A stretch of DNA of 64,000 bases from Sambucus nigra (lineage: Eukaryota > Streptophyta > Magnoliopsida > Dipsacales > Adoxaceae), in assembly GCA_949130495.1 (NCBI GenBank), contig OX422216.1:367498605-367562604 (forward strand), in the 5' to 3' direction. Position 1 is the stretch's first letter. The number at the start of each line of letters is the position of its first letter. This document shows, piece by piece, positions 1 through 12,149 of the stretch. The position numbers and the translations under genes are program-made. Below the pieces are notes generated by a model. That model was not told the origin of the DNA. It saw nothing but the letters and a program-made list of their open reading frames with translations, and ran no database searches.

Positions 1-2080
1 GTTATTATGGAATATTTCCTGCTCAAGTAAACGGTGGCTTCTACCTAATTTTGATGGGTACAATTACCATCAACCAAATTTGCGGGACAAACCTAGGTCT
101 TGACGAGATTAGGTATTTTTATTACTTAAGGTCTTCCTAGAGTTTAGAACTCTACCAATTCCATGCAAGAGAAAAGTCTCATAATTTAGTAACATACTTG
201 CCTCAATCACAAAAGGATATTGAAAAAAATCACTGTCGTCTCTGGGGATCTTTATGATAAAAACTATGACAGTTTTACGGTTCATTCCACCAAGGGACCC
301 TTTATAGGTCATCTAGTCATTTTGTTTTCTCAAAGTATTTGAAAAGAAATTTGTTGACAAACATGATCTTCATGAAGATATTTTTCTAAATACCAATCTA
401 TCTGGTTACCAAATCAACCTTAATGATTTGGATACGGTTTGGAGATGTTAGATCCTAACACTTGTTCATCCACATTTGAGGAAGGCTCATGTTTTACTCG
501 GTTATAATTTAATTGTACAATCGCTCATAAATTTTGTAGTTATTCTTGACATTATGATCATCGATTACTCTGTGGTTAGTAATGACTCCATTCAATCTTC
601 CACCCATATTCCCAGAAAGACATCCATAGGGGTTTACTCGTAGGAATCCTCCTTACACCTCATCTTAATAGAATAATACTCCAACCAAGGAGAAGAAGAA
701 GAAGAGGTAGACATTAAATCGTTCTTAGATGATATTAACTTGTTTTTTCTTATAATGCCAGTATCTTTAGTCATATTCGGAAGATGTTGAAGACGAAGAT
801 GATTTTTTTTTTCAAAATTCTCATTCTAACCAATTCTCATCAACTTAGAGGACATGAAAAAAATAAGAAACTAATCTCCCATAGGGATAAAGCGGCCCTA
901 GACCTAGAATTCCACTGCATGGAGGTTGAACGGGTAAAAAAGAGGATGACCGATAAAACCCAAGTCAGTAGTTCTACTCCTTGCTTTATCATCCCTAACT
1001 AGCCTATTGTAATCAACAGGCCGAAACAAAAATAGGGGGAATGATCAAGGACTCCTCCTTCCTAATGTATTTGTGCTCTCCCTTGTGAGATCTCATTTTG
1101 TAAGGGGAAGTATCCAGTGACTAAGGCCGATTTGGATTATAAGGACCTGGGGGTTGCCTTCTTGGTCTCTAAATCAGCGACAGTTCCCTCTAATATGCTT
1201 AAATCGAGAAGATTCTTATTTGAGAGAATAAATAAGGAGGGCCTGAAACACAATGTTCTGGTAAACCATGTGGTTTCTTACATTCGCTAAGTCGTGTGCC
1301 ATAGTTTATTTTTAACTTTCCCCCTTTTTGGTGCAAAGCATGCAGTTCTCCAAGGATCTTTTTGGATGAGAAAATGTATACCAAAAAATAATTGATTCAG
1401 TAATGAAGGCCAACATTACTCTCTTGTGACAAATCATAACTCAATCCTAGGAGATGGACGTTCTTAAAAACAAGTTGAAAGCTAAGGTGGAGGCTAAAAC
1501 GAAGGTGGTGGAGGAGTTCGAGCAAACTAAAAATGAATTCATCAAGGTGAACATCGGATTGTACAAGATCAAGAGTACCTTCTAATGCAAGGTTATAGAT
1601 ATTCTCATTCTTTAAAAGTATAAGTGCGTAATGGAGAAGAACCATATGTTCGATATAAAGATTTCCTACAATGAAAGGTAAGAGGTAGTCGTACAGGAGG
1701 TCACCGCTCAACCAGACTATTATGAGTTTATTGCCTTTCAAAAGGGATGGGTGGTCGGCCTATAAAAGAATAATGTTAGGAAAGGCGATCGTGTTGATGT
1801 TGAACATCCACTTAATGAATCATCCGGCCGATTCTCCTATTGTTTATCCTCTAACTCAGATCTCCACCTATCCCTCTTCTCCCACCCCTCCCACTTCTAT
1901 TCTTAGAGTGACCACCCGTAATCCATCCGTCCAAGGTGATGGGGTCAATAGTGAACAATCTGCCATGTCTATTGTTATTAACCAGCATCTCCCCAACCCT
2001 TATTTATATTTCATTATAATTACTTTTGACCCTAGTGGTCATTTTTTAGGCCTCTGTCCATCTCATATATAATGAAAAAC
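1..2080 (+). pseudogene. Antisense extra-gene remnant of degraded Tat element (Tat-0)
   Basis: Broken plus-strand reading frames run antisense to the pol remnant at 3360-4982. The clearest piece, about 1454-1586, is rich in Lys and Glu (for example KAKVEAKTKVVEEFEQ) and looks like a coiled coil. About 1720-1765 encodes YYEFIAFQKGWVVGL, which resembles the NFKKGWTKAL segment of the intact antisense gene at 52255-54360. A Pro/Ser/Thr-rich tail follows to about 1960. Its place, next to a tandem-repeat block and then integrase, matches the layout of Tat-1 and Tat-2, so I read it as the same kind of antisense passenger gene after long decay. Stops and frameshifts are frequent. The first ~700 bases show no clear homology. 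The left LTR would lie outside the window. Confidence 0.45.
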
Positions 2081-2429
2081 TATGTTCTCATTTAATTTAT
2101 TTCTTTACTGTGCATTTTTTAGTATTTGCGACATAATGAAAATTTTGTTTGCTATTTTTATCATGATAAAATAATTTAGGCTTTTAAGACCATGACTGAT
2201 ACTCGTCCTATGTTATTTGTTTCCTAAGGTTTCTTTGTTCTAAACTAAAACAAACAGTACTTCTAACGTTAATCCGATCAACCCTTCTCACTTGAAAATT
2301 TATTCTTGGGTGATGTGTTGAATTTTATACTCATTTGAGGCTGACCTTAAGTAAATGAATTACCTAATTTAAGTCAATCTACCTTAAATGGACCTTTTTG
2401 CCCCATATAGGCCAATTTATCCTAGATTA

Positions 2430-3210
2430 TGCCACTTTTCAAGTGAATTTTTCCTTTTTCTAGGTCGATCTTCTTTAGACCATACCACTTCTCAAGTGAG
2501 TTTTTTGGTGCCAAACGTAGGTGATCAACTCACATATGAGTTGTACTGAGCAATTCTTACATGGGTTTTTTCCTCTTCTAGGTCAATCTTTTTTAGATCA
2601 TACCACTTCTCAAGTGGGTTTTTATTGACAAACGTAGGGAAATAACTCAAGTCTGAGTTGTATAACACAGTTCTTACATGGGTTTTTTTGCTCTTCTAGG
2701 CCAATATACTTTAGACCATACCACTTTTCAAATGGGTTTCTCGTTCCAAACGTAAGCGATTAGCTCATGCATGAGTTGTACCATGTAGTTCTTATATGGG
2801 TTTTTGCCTATTCTAGGATGATATACTTTAGGCCATACCATTTCTCAAATGGACTTTTAGTTCCAAACATAGGCGACCAATTCACACCTGGGTTGTATTA
2901 TGTAGTTCTTATTTGGGTTTTTCCTCTTCCTATGACAATCTACTTTAAAACATACCACTTATTAAGTGGGTTTTGGTGTCAAACATAAGTGATCAACTCT
3001 TGTATGAGTTGTACCATGCAGTGCTTGGATGGGTTTTTGCCTCTTTTAGGTCAATCTACTTAGACTATACCACTTCTTAAGTGGGTTTTTGGTGCCAAAT
3101 ATAAATGACTAACACGCGCCAGAGTTATACGACATAGTTTCTACATGGGTTTTTGCCCTTTCTAGGATACCAACCTTTCTTATCAGTCGTACCACTATTT
3201 GAGTTGGTTT
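2430..3210. repeat. Tandem repeat, ~117 bp x about 7, in Tat-0
   Basis: The anchor CCACTT (with variants) recurs at 2485, 2603, 2721, 2838, 2955, 3070 and 3192, giving units of 118, 118, 117, 117, 115 and 122 bp. A partial unit sits near 2432. Each unit also carries an ATGAGTTGTAC-like segment and a CATGGGTTTTT-like segment. Copies have diverged. The block lies between the antisense-gene remnant and the integrase remnant, the same slot as the 101-bp repeats of Tat-1 at 25681-26560. The 2081-2430 stretch to its left holds nothing I recognise. Confidence 0.85.
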
Positions 3211-3359
3211 AAATATTTTGAATAACTTAGACAAAGATTTTGAATCATTTAGAAAAATAATCATCGATCGTTTTATCATTCAAAAAGAAAGAAAGAAAGA
3301 AAGAAAACATCAAACATCCTATTTAATGATAATACTTTGTAAAGTTCATGTCATTCCAT

Positions 3360-4982
3360 GAGCTCTCCCATCTAAATCTTCTGATGATTTGTTTACAGCA
3401 AGCAACTTCTTTCAGAGGATGAAATCGTCGACCTCGAGTTCACAAATCTTGAACTTATTATCATGTTGTTTTTCCAACTCTAACTAGTAGGAGGCTATAT
3501 GTATTATGGTTTGCTTCCTTCTTTCCTCATATAGATCTAATTTATGAGTTATTCGATCATCATTATGGTCATATTTAAAGATCTTCGATCCAAGTGTTGG
3601 AAATTCAAACTCTAAAGGGATGACAACTTCTATACCGTAGGCAAAGGACTATGGGGTCTCTTTTGTTAGTTTTCTTTATGTTGTCTTTTATGCCCAAAGA
3701 ATTGATGGAAGTTCATCCACCTATTGTCTTTTGGCATTCTTTAGTCGACATTTGATTCCTACATCTCCATTGCATTAGGGGAAGACTATCGATGCAAAAT
3801 GGGGTCTGACCCCTTATTCGATGCAGAAGCCACGGAAGGAGTTGTTTTCAAAATTTGTTTCATTTTTTATAACCGACGCTATTTAGATTCCAAATCGTGA
3901 GACGAGGTTCCTCTAAACGGATCTTCTAGCATCAAATTCTCTAATCTGGCTGATTGGTTCGACCTCATCCCACATTGTGAAGTATTTGGTCGTCATTATT
4001 AAATATTTACAATTTCCTATTGTGATAAGAAGTAAGTCCACTATATCTATGCATAATTAGGTGAAAGGTTATGGATTGGTGAGGGGGTTCATATCTCCTT
4101 TAGGTTTCTTGATTAATGTTAAAAAGAACTAACACTTGGGACATTTGCGAGAAAAGGTGACAACATCATTTTTCATGAATGGCACTAATATCTATAAGAT
4201 ATTACCCTGTAAGAGAGTGACCTTCCACCCGTGTGCACTTTGTTGCTAACTTCATACATTTCTCTCAAGAGTCCATCCACTTGATCTGGGTGAACGTACT
4301 TTAGTAGAAGGACGCTAAATGATCGTCAATATAATTTTCCCTTGGATTTAAGGCAGAACCTGGATGACCTAATCCATATCTTCTGTGAGTTTTTACCATC
4401 TGGGTGAATCTCATCAATTTTCAATTAGGAGATGATGTGATCCATCTAGGACTGAGATAAATCGATTAGGAGAATGCATAGATTCATTTGTAACTCTTTA
4501 ATGCTTTGTCGGTCCATGCATTCCACTTCGATCATCCTTTTCAGGTCAGTATTTATAAAATAATCCATAGTAGAGAGTGTTAGCATCATTGTTGTCTTTC
4601 TTTAGAAGTTGTTCCACTGATGAAAGCATTAACTGTTGAAGATGACATCTTGTCTTTCTCTTGTAAGATATGATTTTGGATTCCTTACTTAGTACTCTCT
4701 GTTATGTTAGTGTGCGATGCGATCAGTCTAGAGTTACAATGCACAAAAATGTGGCGAGACCCCATACTTATCGCCTTATGTAGATTGTGTACCATGGCTT
4801 CATACTCTGCCTCTTATTTAATCCTTTGAATCTTAATAAGATGGATTTATCAATAAGACTGCCTTATTGTGTGATTAAGAAATTTCCCAATTCACATGCC
4901 CTTCTTATTTGATATGCCATCCACGAAGCGTCTCTAAAACTTTTTGTCCTCGTCGATCGCTAATGATTACAGGATATGATGT
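3360..4982 (-). pseudogene. Degraded Tat-lineage pol (archaeal-type RNase H then integrase)
   Basis: Read on the minus strand, pol pieces occur in the expected order. About 4900-4935 gives FVDGISNKKG, the start of the second (archaeal-type) RNase H. About 4690-4830 gives EAEYEAMVHNLHKAISMGSR, the RNase H segment that reads NNEAEYEAL in Tat-2. About 3520-3700 gives ETP..FAYGIEVVIPLEF, the integrase C-terminal region, followed by an RRKQ segment. Stops and frameshifts break every frame. The sequence ends at the CACTA-like terminus at 4983, so upstream RT and gag are missing here. The order, the duplicated RNase H and the adjacent tandem repeats place it in the Tat lineage. Confidence 0.7.
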
Positions 4983-5110
4983 CACTACACCCAAATGCAC
5001 TATTAGTAATAAACTATTTTTCCAATTAGTAACACTATCACACCGTTATTATTGCTCACATTAAATTACCATTACTAATATCACATAAGTGTTAGTAATA
5101 TTAATTCGAT

Positions 5111-7100
5111 ATTTTAAAAGTAATTCTTTCCTAAAGAAAAAAGATAAATTTCCCTCCAAACTCAAATAAATGCCTGACTATACATTCCAAAGAAAAAGAG
5201 ACGCTCAAAATATGCCTAAACCTAAACGACCTACCCCAAGTTGACTTCCCATAATCTTCTTCTCCAAATCAACCTCCCACCATTTTCTCCAATTTGGCCT
5301 CCCGCGGGTACCCATCACTGTGACCTTGGTTTGGAAGATTCTTTCTTTAGGGTTTAGGGTTCGAAAAACTCGCGGCATAGGGTTTGGAATACTCGTGACT
5401 TAGGTTTGGAATACTTTCACTTTTTGGATATCCTTATATTATGAGCTTTTATTTTGAATAAAAACATGGATTTAGAGTCTTTGATTTTGTATAAAATTAT
5501 GGGTTAAAGGTCTTTTACCTCTTCACTATGTTCTCTCTCCCATTTATACAATTATATTTTCGATATTTGTCCATTATTTACTGTTTGATATTTTTTGAAT
5601 TTCAAGTACTTAATTGATGTTGAAAAAAAGTTGAGAATGTAGTATTGAATCAGTTTCTCTTTATTTGGTATGCTTTCTAGCATAAAATAACTTCTTGTAA
5701 GTGATTTTAGTATACTTTATTATACAATATCAACTTCTTTTTAGTGTAATGTTCTTTTGTTCACAATAGATACATTTATTTTTGTACACTTGGCTTATTT
5801 ATTCAATGGTAATTAATCTTATAATCCCGGTTTATTAGGATTGACTTCATATTGTATTGGGACATAATTGTGTGAATTTCATTTGTGTATTTGGATTGAT
5901 ATGGGATTTTGTGTATTAATTGTGTCCTTGTGTGTTGTTTCAATTAATTATTGTTTTGTATTAATATATGTGATGGGATGGGTTGCAATTAAATTAACTC
6001 ATATGGTATTAATTTCTCATAGGGTACTAAATACTTTTGATTACGGACTAATATCGTGAATACTTGGTCATTGGATTCAATTTATTGGTTATTGATAGTA
6101 GTCAACTTATACATTGTACACCTTGTTCATTTTTTTTTTATCTCTATGTGTTTACCTTTAATTTTTGGTAAATGAATTAATCTGAGCTCTGCATCGGTGA
6201 GGCGAAGATAGGAGAAAATGTTCATTAGTGTATGGTGTATGTAAGGGCAAATTAAATTTATACTTGTAATTCCGCCCTACATACCTCTTTTTGGTGTTTA
6301 AACACACATTGAATCATGGTTGTTGCACCATACCTTTTCTTGTTTATATTTTTATTTTATAATTGATGCATATGATCGATGAGAATATGCTCTAAAATCA
6401 TGATTATTGTTTTTTTACTATTTTATTCTTGAATATATTTTGTTCACAATCCACAGTCACACGTGCGTTGCATGTGTGTTACAACTACTTATTATTCTAT
6501 GGGGTTTTAATTAGTTTATTTAGTTACATTAACATTCTTAACCTGAACTTCTTGGTTTCAGGAACACTGGCTGTTATTGGGGAAGCTTCATAGGTTGCTC
6601 TAAAGCAACTATCAATGTAATTTTTCTTCGATTGAATATCTAATTAAAATTGATTTTAGGTTTTTAATATTTATATTTCAATAATATTTGGGTCTTACTT
6701 TTCTTTTAGGTTTTTTGTTTTTTAAAATTTAAAAAGCTAGAGAAATTACTGATGAAACTCTCTCTATGTCTAAATTGGAACACTATTGATAAAAGAGGCT
6801 ATGAAGCATGATAATTTGACTTGCTGTCAAGTAGGTAAGTAATTAGTCTACTATTCCCATCACACCTAGTGTCATGGTTAATATTTGCAATGTCCTTTAA
6901 CTTGAAAATTGTATACTCTAGTATTCAAGGAGAAGAAAAAATTCTTGTTTTGTGGAATCTTTCTTTTTAAAATTCATTTCTGGCCAAAAAATCTATAATT
7001 GTCAAGTAAACCTGTTTGGATATAGAGAATGTGGACTTTCTTTTTACCAAAACAAGGGTTTAACTTGGGTAAGAAATTATGTTTTCAGAATGTGTGTTTT
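5111..7100. other. AT-rich interior of the composite, no clear gene
   Basis: About 2 kb without an open frame of note. Two TTTAGGG units occur near 5346-5360. A short segment at 6562-6618 is bounded by TTTCAG and GTAATT like an exon, and about 6735-6775 reads REITDETLSMSKLE in one frame; neither could be assigned to a gene family. A second, shorter copy of the MAP3K-fragment core (DIENVDF) lies near 7018-7040. Confidence 0.5.
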
Positions 7101-7104
7101 GAAT

Positions 7105-7249
7105 TTATTGAAGGATCTTGAAGATGAGATTGGAAAAGGAACATATGGTCAAGTGTACAAGGGGTTAGATATAGAGAATGCGGACTTTGTTGTGATTTGA
7201 CGAGTTTCTCTGTAGAATATTTCTCATGAGGATCTTAACATTATCAGGG
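7105..7249 (+). pseudogene. Captured exon fragment of MAP3K epsilon-like kinase
   Basis: The frame gives DLEDEIGKGTYGQVYKGLD, then IENADFVVI, a TGA at 7198-7200, RVSL, a TAG, and NISHEDLNII. This is the glycine-rich ATP-binding loop (GKGTYGQV) and the following strand of a protein kinase. The wording around it (GLDxENxDFV, VSLxNIxxEDLNII) is that of plant MAP3K epsilon proteins, which act in MAP kinase signalling. Only about 48 codons of a >1000-residue protein are present, with two in-frame stops, and the VAIK lysine position is lost at the TGA. It cannot encode a kinase. It lies on the same strand as the other captured fragments. Confidence 0.8.
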
Positions 7250-7415
7250 TATAATTCCATTCGTTTTCTATATAAATTGTTTCCCAACTATTTTGTAAAG
7301 ATTTTATGTTGGAAACAGAAAATGCATTATCTCACATCTTCTGCCCCTTGTTTGCTTATCTTATATTATTTGATTGATGAGTTTGTTGTTGATTTTGAGG
7401 GATGTGATTTTGTAG

Positions 7416-7535
7416 GGGTCGTGTGGATCGTATTGGTTGTTTACCACTACTGGAGATTTGGAAGGAGCTCACTTTCTTTCTAATGGATACCCTGTTTGCT
7501 TCAGTGAGCAAAAACTTCTGGATTGTGACCATGAG
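7416..7535 (+). pseudogene. Captured exon of RD19-type papain-family cysteine protease
   Basis: Exactly 40 open codons are bounded by an AG acceptor (7414-7415) and a GT donor (7536-7537). The translation begins GSCGSYWLFTTTGDLEGAHF and ends SEQKLLDCDHE, the region of plant RD19-like vacuolar proteases around the active-site Cys (normally CGSCW) and the EQxLxDCDHE segment. The catalytic Cys codon is TAT (Tyr) at 7431-7433. The exon is open but carries no other part of the protease, so it is an exon fragment and not a functional gene. Confidence 0.82.
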
Positions 7536-8021
7536 GTTTGTTTCTTTTCCATCATTCTTCACTTTATTGTGTTTGTTGTTATCATGCCTTACTCTTATTG
7601 CTATAAAATTGTAAATATTAGCTAGTGTTTAATTATAATCTTTTTTCAAATCACATGAAAGGTGGGAACTAAATGAATATTGTCCTTTAATATCTTATAG
7701 AACTTTATATCTTCAAAAAACAAACAAATATCTTCAAACAACAAAAATTATTTATAACTTAGGTCATTGATCTATATTTTTCTTGAAGTTGTTGCGATTT
7801 GATGTGATAATTTTTTTAATTTTTTGTTTAAACCGTCGATAAAATATCTCCTATCAATGATATAATATATCTTCAATGCAATATTTTGCACTATTGTTAA
7901 TCATTCTTCTAGTTGAAGTCATTATCTCAGATTATTTTTTATCTTTTAACTTGAATTTTGTTGATAATCATATTCATACTTCTCTATTTGATATGATTTC
8001 TTTGTCTATCCTTTACTGTAG

Positions 8022-8083
8022 TGGCTTAACAACTTCAAATTTCATGGAGATGGCAAAGTTGTACGAGACATACAAAGATAAAG
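8022..8083 (+). pseudogene. Captured exon fragment of glutathione peroxidase-like gene
   Basis: An AG at 8020-8021 and a GT at 8084-8085 bound a 62-base segment that reads GLTTSNFMEMAKLYETYKDK. This matches the GLTxSNYxEMxxLYxKYKxQG block that follows the active-site region of plant glutathione peroxidases (thioredoxin-dependent peroxide reduction). Only this exon is recognisable; the following FPCNQFG block is absent, and the catalytic Cys exon is not included. Open frame continues to about 8196 without further homology that I can name. Confidence 0.72.
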
Positions 8084-8227
8084 GTTTGTTTCAGTTTGAT
8101 CTCTCCAGGCTTGCTAATATTTATGTTGTGAATATAGAGGGAAAATCCTTGCATTTATTCTCTACAACACTTTCAAGAGTGTCTAGTTTTATATGAATCA
8201 ACAATTACCCATATTCTTATGTACAGT

Positions 8228-9025
8228 TAGAAAAGTGGTATGGAACTTCTTGTGATGCTCGGGTCTTGAGATACTTGCATTTCCATGCAATCAGTTAGGG
8301 GCATTGTTTTGTTCGTTTATAGTGAATTTGTATAATCTTAGGGAACTAAGATTAACTGGTGTTTCTTTATCTAAGGCAAGTCGATCGAAACCATTGTCAA
8401 TGCTTCCTGAACTGAGGTTGATTCACCTATCATGTTGCAATATTATTGCGGGAATACCTATATATGAACTTCTCAACCTTACTCATCTCTTTTCATTGAA
8501 TCTGGATTATAATTTTTTCAACTCTCTAATCCCAAATTAGCTGTAAAATATAATGGTTCTTTCAATCCTTGATCTCTCGAGATGTTATTTCCAAGGTATT
8601 GTCCCTTACCTTCCTAAACTACACACATTTTATGTGGGTGCCACCAACAATGCAAACTTGATTTACGTTCAATGTTTGAAATCCCTTAACCACATTTATA
8701 GAAACTTGATATTCAAATGACTCAAGTTATTGAACCTTTACCAACTTCATTTGCCAACACATCTTCTTTGGTATATTTTCAGGTAGATGGATGTTCAATC
8801 GATGGACTAATACCTTTTTCTCTGCAGAATCTCTTCAATTTAGAAATCTTGTTTCTTAATTACAACCGCCTAACAGGTCATCTTTCATAGTCAGTATCCA
8901 ATTTAAAACGTCTATGATATATATATATATATATATCTTTGTCTCAGGACCAATCCCAGACTCAATTTGCAAAATCCCCCCTCTTCATTATATTAATTTA
9001 GTAGGAAATTTCATAACGGGAAACG
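8228..9025 (+). pseudogene. Captured fragment of leucine-rich-repeat receptor-like protein
   Basis: Several frames broken by stops encode an LRR receptor-like protein ectodomain. The pieces are: 8228-8275, LEKWYGTSCDARV, like the N-terminal LRR cap; 8325-8540, LYNLRELRLTGVSLSK then PELRLIHLSCCNI and LTHLFSLNLDYNFFNSLIPN; 8551-8640, LSILDLSRCYFQG and VPYLPKLHTFYVG; and about 8940-9020, GPIPDSICKIPPLHYINLVG. The LxxLxLxxCxLxGxIP spacing is typical of plant extracellular LRRs. There is no transmembrane or kinase part. A (TA)n tract interrupts it near 8918-8936. It is longer than the other captured pieces and less obviously exon-bounded, as expected from a gene with few introns. Confidence 0.78.
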
Positions 9026-9164
9026 TACATATTTTATAAAAGGAAAATCTAAAATAGTGCATTAAATAAATCACATTATTTTTAATCATAAAACACCGCA
9101 CTGTTTTGTGCATTTGTAAAATAATGTTTGGACTTTTTTTTATAATCTTGGGGTGTGCTTGTAG

Positions 9165-9266
9165 GTTATCTACAACAGGGAGACTGACTAGAGTCGCGGT
9201 TTCGGGTTTGTGTCAATGAGTACTGTTGAAGAAGCTGGAAATGCTGTCAATATGTTCAGATGTTAC
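9165..9266 (+). pseudogene. Captured RRM exon of chloroplast ribonucleoprotein (cp31-like)
   Basis: After an AG acceptor (9163-9164) the frame reads VIYNRETD, a TAG at 9189-9191, then SRGFGFVSMSTVEEAGNAVN. RGFGFVSM is the RNP-1 motif of an RNA recognition motif, and VIYNRETDxSRGFGFVxMSTVEEA is characteristic of plant plastid RNA-binding proteins of the 28-31 kDa family. A GT follows near 9267. One in-frame stop and the absence of the rest of the RRM make it non-functional. Confidence 0.8.
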
Positions 9267-9269
9267 GTT

Positions 9270-10636
9270 AGTCAATCTTTTTTTTTTGTTTTTCGTCACT
9301 TAATTTTTTGAAGTAGATTGTAGGCTCAAATAAATGCGCACACACAAAAATTGGTCGGGTCTTGCAAGGTCATTTATGTAATACTTGTTATTGATGTTAC
9401 TTTTGTTGTTTGAAGTTATTGAACATGTAATAAGAACAATGACAATTGAAGAACCAGTATTCATTAGGTTGTTTGGGGGAATTTAGTTGTGTGAAATACA
9501 CAAGGTTTGTTTAAAAACACTATTAAATATTAATGAAATGTTATCAACTTATATGGAATAGATGATGCTATAAATCATGTTTGGAGAGAGTTATAGTTGT
9601 GGTCAATCCGGAATTTTGCTTAGGGGGCAATAGATTTCTTTACTTCACTCGAACTCAATTCAAAACCAATCAAATTCAATTCCCAGGCAAGTTTTTAAAT
9701 ACATACATAAACCCGGAAAATAATGTTCAATTAAAATTCTCTAAAACTATCTAAGGTAGGAAAAAGAAACAAGATAATCAACACAATGACACAACATAAC
9801 CCTAACATTGCAAAACTGAGAGTATTTTTTTTATATATTAACATTATTCATATCTGAATGGCATGCCATGTTGTTGCAATCTAAAATTATTGTTAGTGTT
9901 TTAACCATAACAGTAATATTGTAAAACTGTCCACTTCACAAAGCGTTTATTTTGAAAGTGAATGAATGAAGCCCCACCAAGTGGTATTGGATCCATTATA
10001 ATTTGTTTATTTCTACCTACTATTTGGCAACCAAAAAAATTATAGTTTCTTCTTGGGATTGATATGTTGACATATTTGTATCAATGGTTTTATATACAGA
10101 TTCAGATTCAGGGACCTCCTCCGGGAGTGATTTCGACGCGTGGATGTGTAATGTATCATTTCTTCTTGGGATGTGTAATATACGGTTTTCTCTTCAAATT
10201 CGAGGTATGAGATTGTAACATTTCTCAGCCAACTAAGTTCAATATTATCAGATGATGTGTTATTAGTATTTGTGTGTGATTCTGATATGAATTTTGGTTT
10301 ACCTTTCCATATAGCCATGTGTAAAGTATAATTGGTGCGTTGGATGGAAAGTGAAGTTAAGCAGCTGGTGGGTGAAGACGTTTTAGGGGGTATATTAGAA
10401 GGTGAAGGGGACTGAATTACCAGAAAAGGGGAAGAAGTTGTTGGTGGTAAAGGAATTTAGTTGTAAGGAGATTTGATTTGGAGGATTTTATTATCATGGT
10501 TCCCATTTAGATATGGAAGAGATATAGATATGTAGATTGTTGAAATACTTCTTTCTTGTACACAAATTTACGACACAAAGACATGATTTTCTTTTCTATT
10601 TTTACATAGATTTTGACATTAATACATGGTTTTCTT
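9270..10636. other. Composite interior, no recognisable gene
   Basis: AT-rich DNA between the RRM fragment and the Mutator MITE. The minus-strand frame at 10040-10318 (92 codons) has no family motif that I recognise. A segment near 10105-10150 is locally less AT-rich but could not be assigned. Confidence 0.4.
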
Positions 10637-11060
10637 CAAGGTTCTAAAAAACGCGAGGCGTGGAGGCCAAGCCTTAAGCCTTAGAAGCCTGGCCGGGCCT
10701 TGGCGTGAAAAAGCGTTTAGGTCTTTTTAATATATTTTAATATTTTTTAACCATAACAAGGCTATTAAAATACTAAAATTGTACATATCATAAAAATATG
10801 TCTGAATATTTGCAAATAAAAATACTATTTGATTATTTTGGATGAGATAATGGTCCGGTTTGAAAAAAATCTTTAAAAAGCGATATCGTTTCACTAAAGC
10901 ATTGTTGTTTTTAGAGAAAAAGTACGCCTTAAGAGTTTTTACCAAGCATAAGGCGTCAAAATCTTAAGGCGGGGCGTTTCTCCCAAGCCTCAAGCCTAGG
11001 CGTGACTAGGCGGAGCCTAGGCGTGACTAGGCGGAGCCTAGGCAGGTTTTTTAGAACAGT
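10637..11060. mobile_element. Mutator-type MITE with 9-bp target duplication
   Basis: The ends are inverted: left CAAGGTTCTAAAAAACGC, right (minus strand) ACTGTTCTAAAAAACCTGC. The 9-bp duplication GGTTTTCTT occurs at 10628-10636 and 11061-11069 and is perfect. The 424-bp body starts and ends with GC-rich AAGCCTTAAGCC / AGGCGGAGCCTAGG-type repeats around an AT-rich core. A related copy in the opposite orientation lies at about 40469-40948. No transposase is encoded. Confidence 0.8.
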
Positions 11061-11189
11061 GGTTTTCTTTATGGGAAAAGCTTTTGCCTTATAATTCTAG
11101 TGTAAAACTAAAGCATTTGTACAAGGACTTACAAGGCAAGAAATAGTAATAATATCTCAATTTGAGATGTTATTTTGTGATGTTCTTGA

Positions 11190-11404
11190 AAATTAGTACG
11201 GATCTATAGTGTTACTAAATGTTACATATTTTTTGTGTTAGAAATGTGTTATGAATGTTTGTAATAGTAGAAGTGTGTTAAGATTTGAATCAATTTGTAA
11301 CACTTTAGTAACGGTAGGGATGTGTTAGTAACACATAATTTAGTAATGGCAAAAAAGTGTTAGTAATTTTCTGTTCCACGCCTTTTTTCTAATGGTATTT
11401 AGTG
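11190..11404. repeat. Internal CACTA-type subterminal block
   Basis: Repeated GTGTTAGTAA and TAGTAACGGTA motifs are followed by CCACGCCTTTTTTCTAATGG and end TTTAGTG at 11404. The same string with few changes (CCTCGCCTTTTTTCTAATGG) occurs near 15266-15286 in the right subterminal block. It therefore looks like the right end of a related CACTA element nested in, or duplicated within, the larger one. No partner left end was found between 5111 and 11190. Confidence 0.5.
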
Positions 11405-12149
11405 GGAGTCAAGTCTGACTCACTGACAAAGGCGGCGGTCCCAAAAATGTACATAATATTAATTATTATATCGATCATACAACTATGTTAATATATCAAC
11501 TATGATGGCTTCCATAGTTTTACTTTAGGCCAATATGGCTTTATATTAGATAGTCAAAATGTTAATTGTCTAAAAACCTCTTACCTACACACGCGTAAAA
11601 GAAGTGTGGAGATAATATTTAATTCAAATGTCTATGAAGAATTTTTTTCATACCACTATCAATAAGAGGAAGATTAGATGCACAGTTCTCACTACACTAC
11701 TTAAACTTGAAATAGTATCCAAGTCCCACAACTAACACATCTAATTCTTATTTGTTGTGAAATAACTAAATTGCCATAACTTAGGTAAATAATAGTGGCC
11801 AGATAGGATATATATATGTGTGTTGTCACATGGGTTAAATATACAATAGAAATAACTGCTAAAATAATATATTTTCTTAATAACACAATTGGTCATCCCT
11901 CTTTTATTAAAATAGTGTCGTTGCAGCTTCATTTGTATGTTTCCCTTTTAAAAAACATCCAACACATTTGAACAAAATACTATCATTTTCATTTATACAT
12001 ACATTGTAAGAAAATTACCATCATGGCTGGGCCTACCAAGTATTATTTTCATTTATGTTCTTAATCATGCTTAATATGAAAAGTATGGCTATGCTGACTT
12101 GCTTCTTTTATTTTAGTCTGATGCAAAACAGAGAAGCATGACGGAGGAG
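11405..12149. other. Composite interior, nothing recognised
   Basis: AT-rich DNA with short minus-strand frames at 11701-11932 that are low in complexity and have no recognisable motif. No gene is called. Confidence 0.4.

Noticed and set aside
5346..5360. Telomere-type TTTAGGG repeats
   Set aside because: Only two units; too few for an interstitial telomere.
10040..10318. 92-codon minus-strand frame
   Set aside because: No motif, opposite strand to all captured exons, borders not splice-like.
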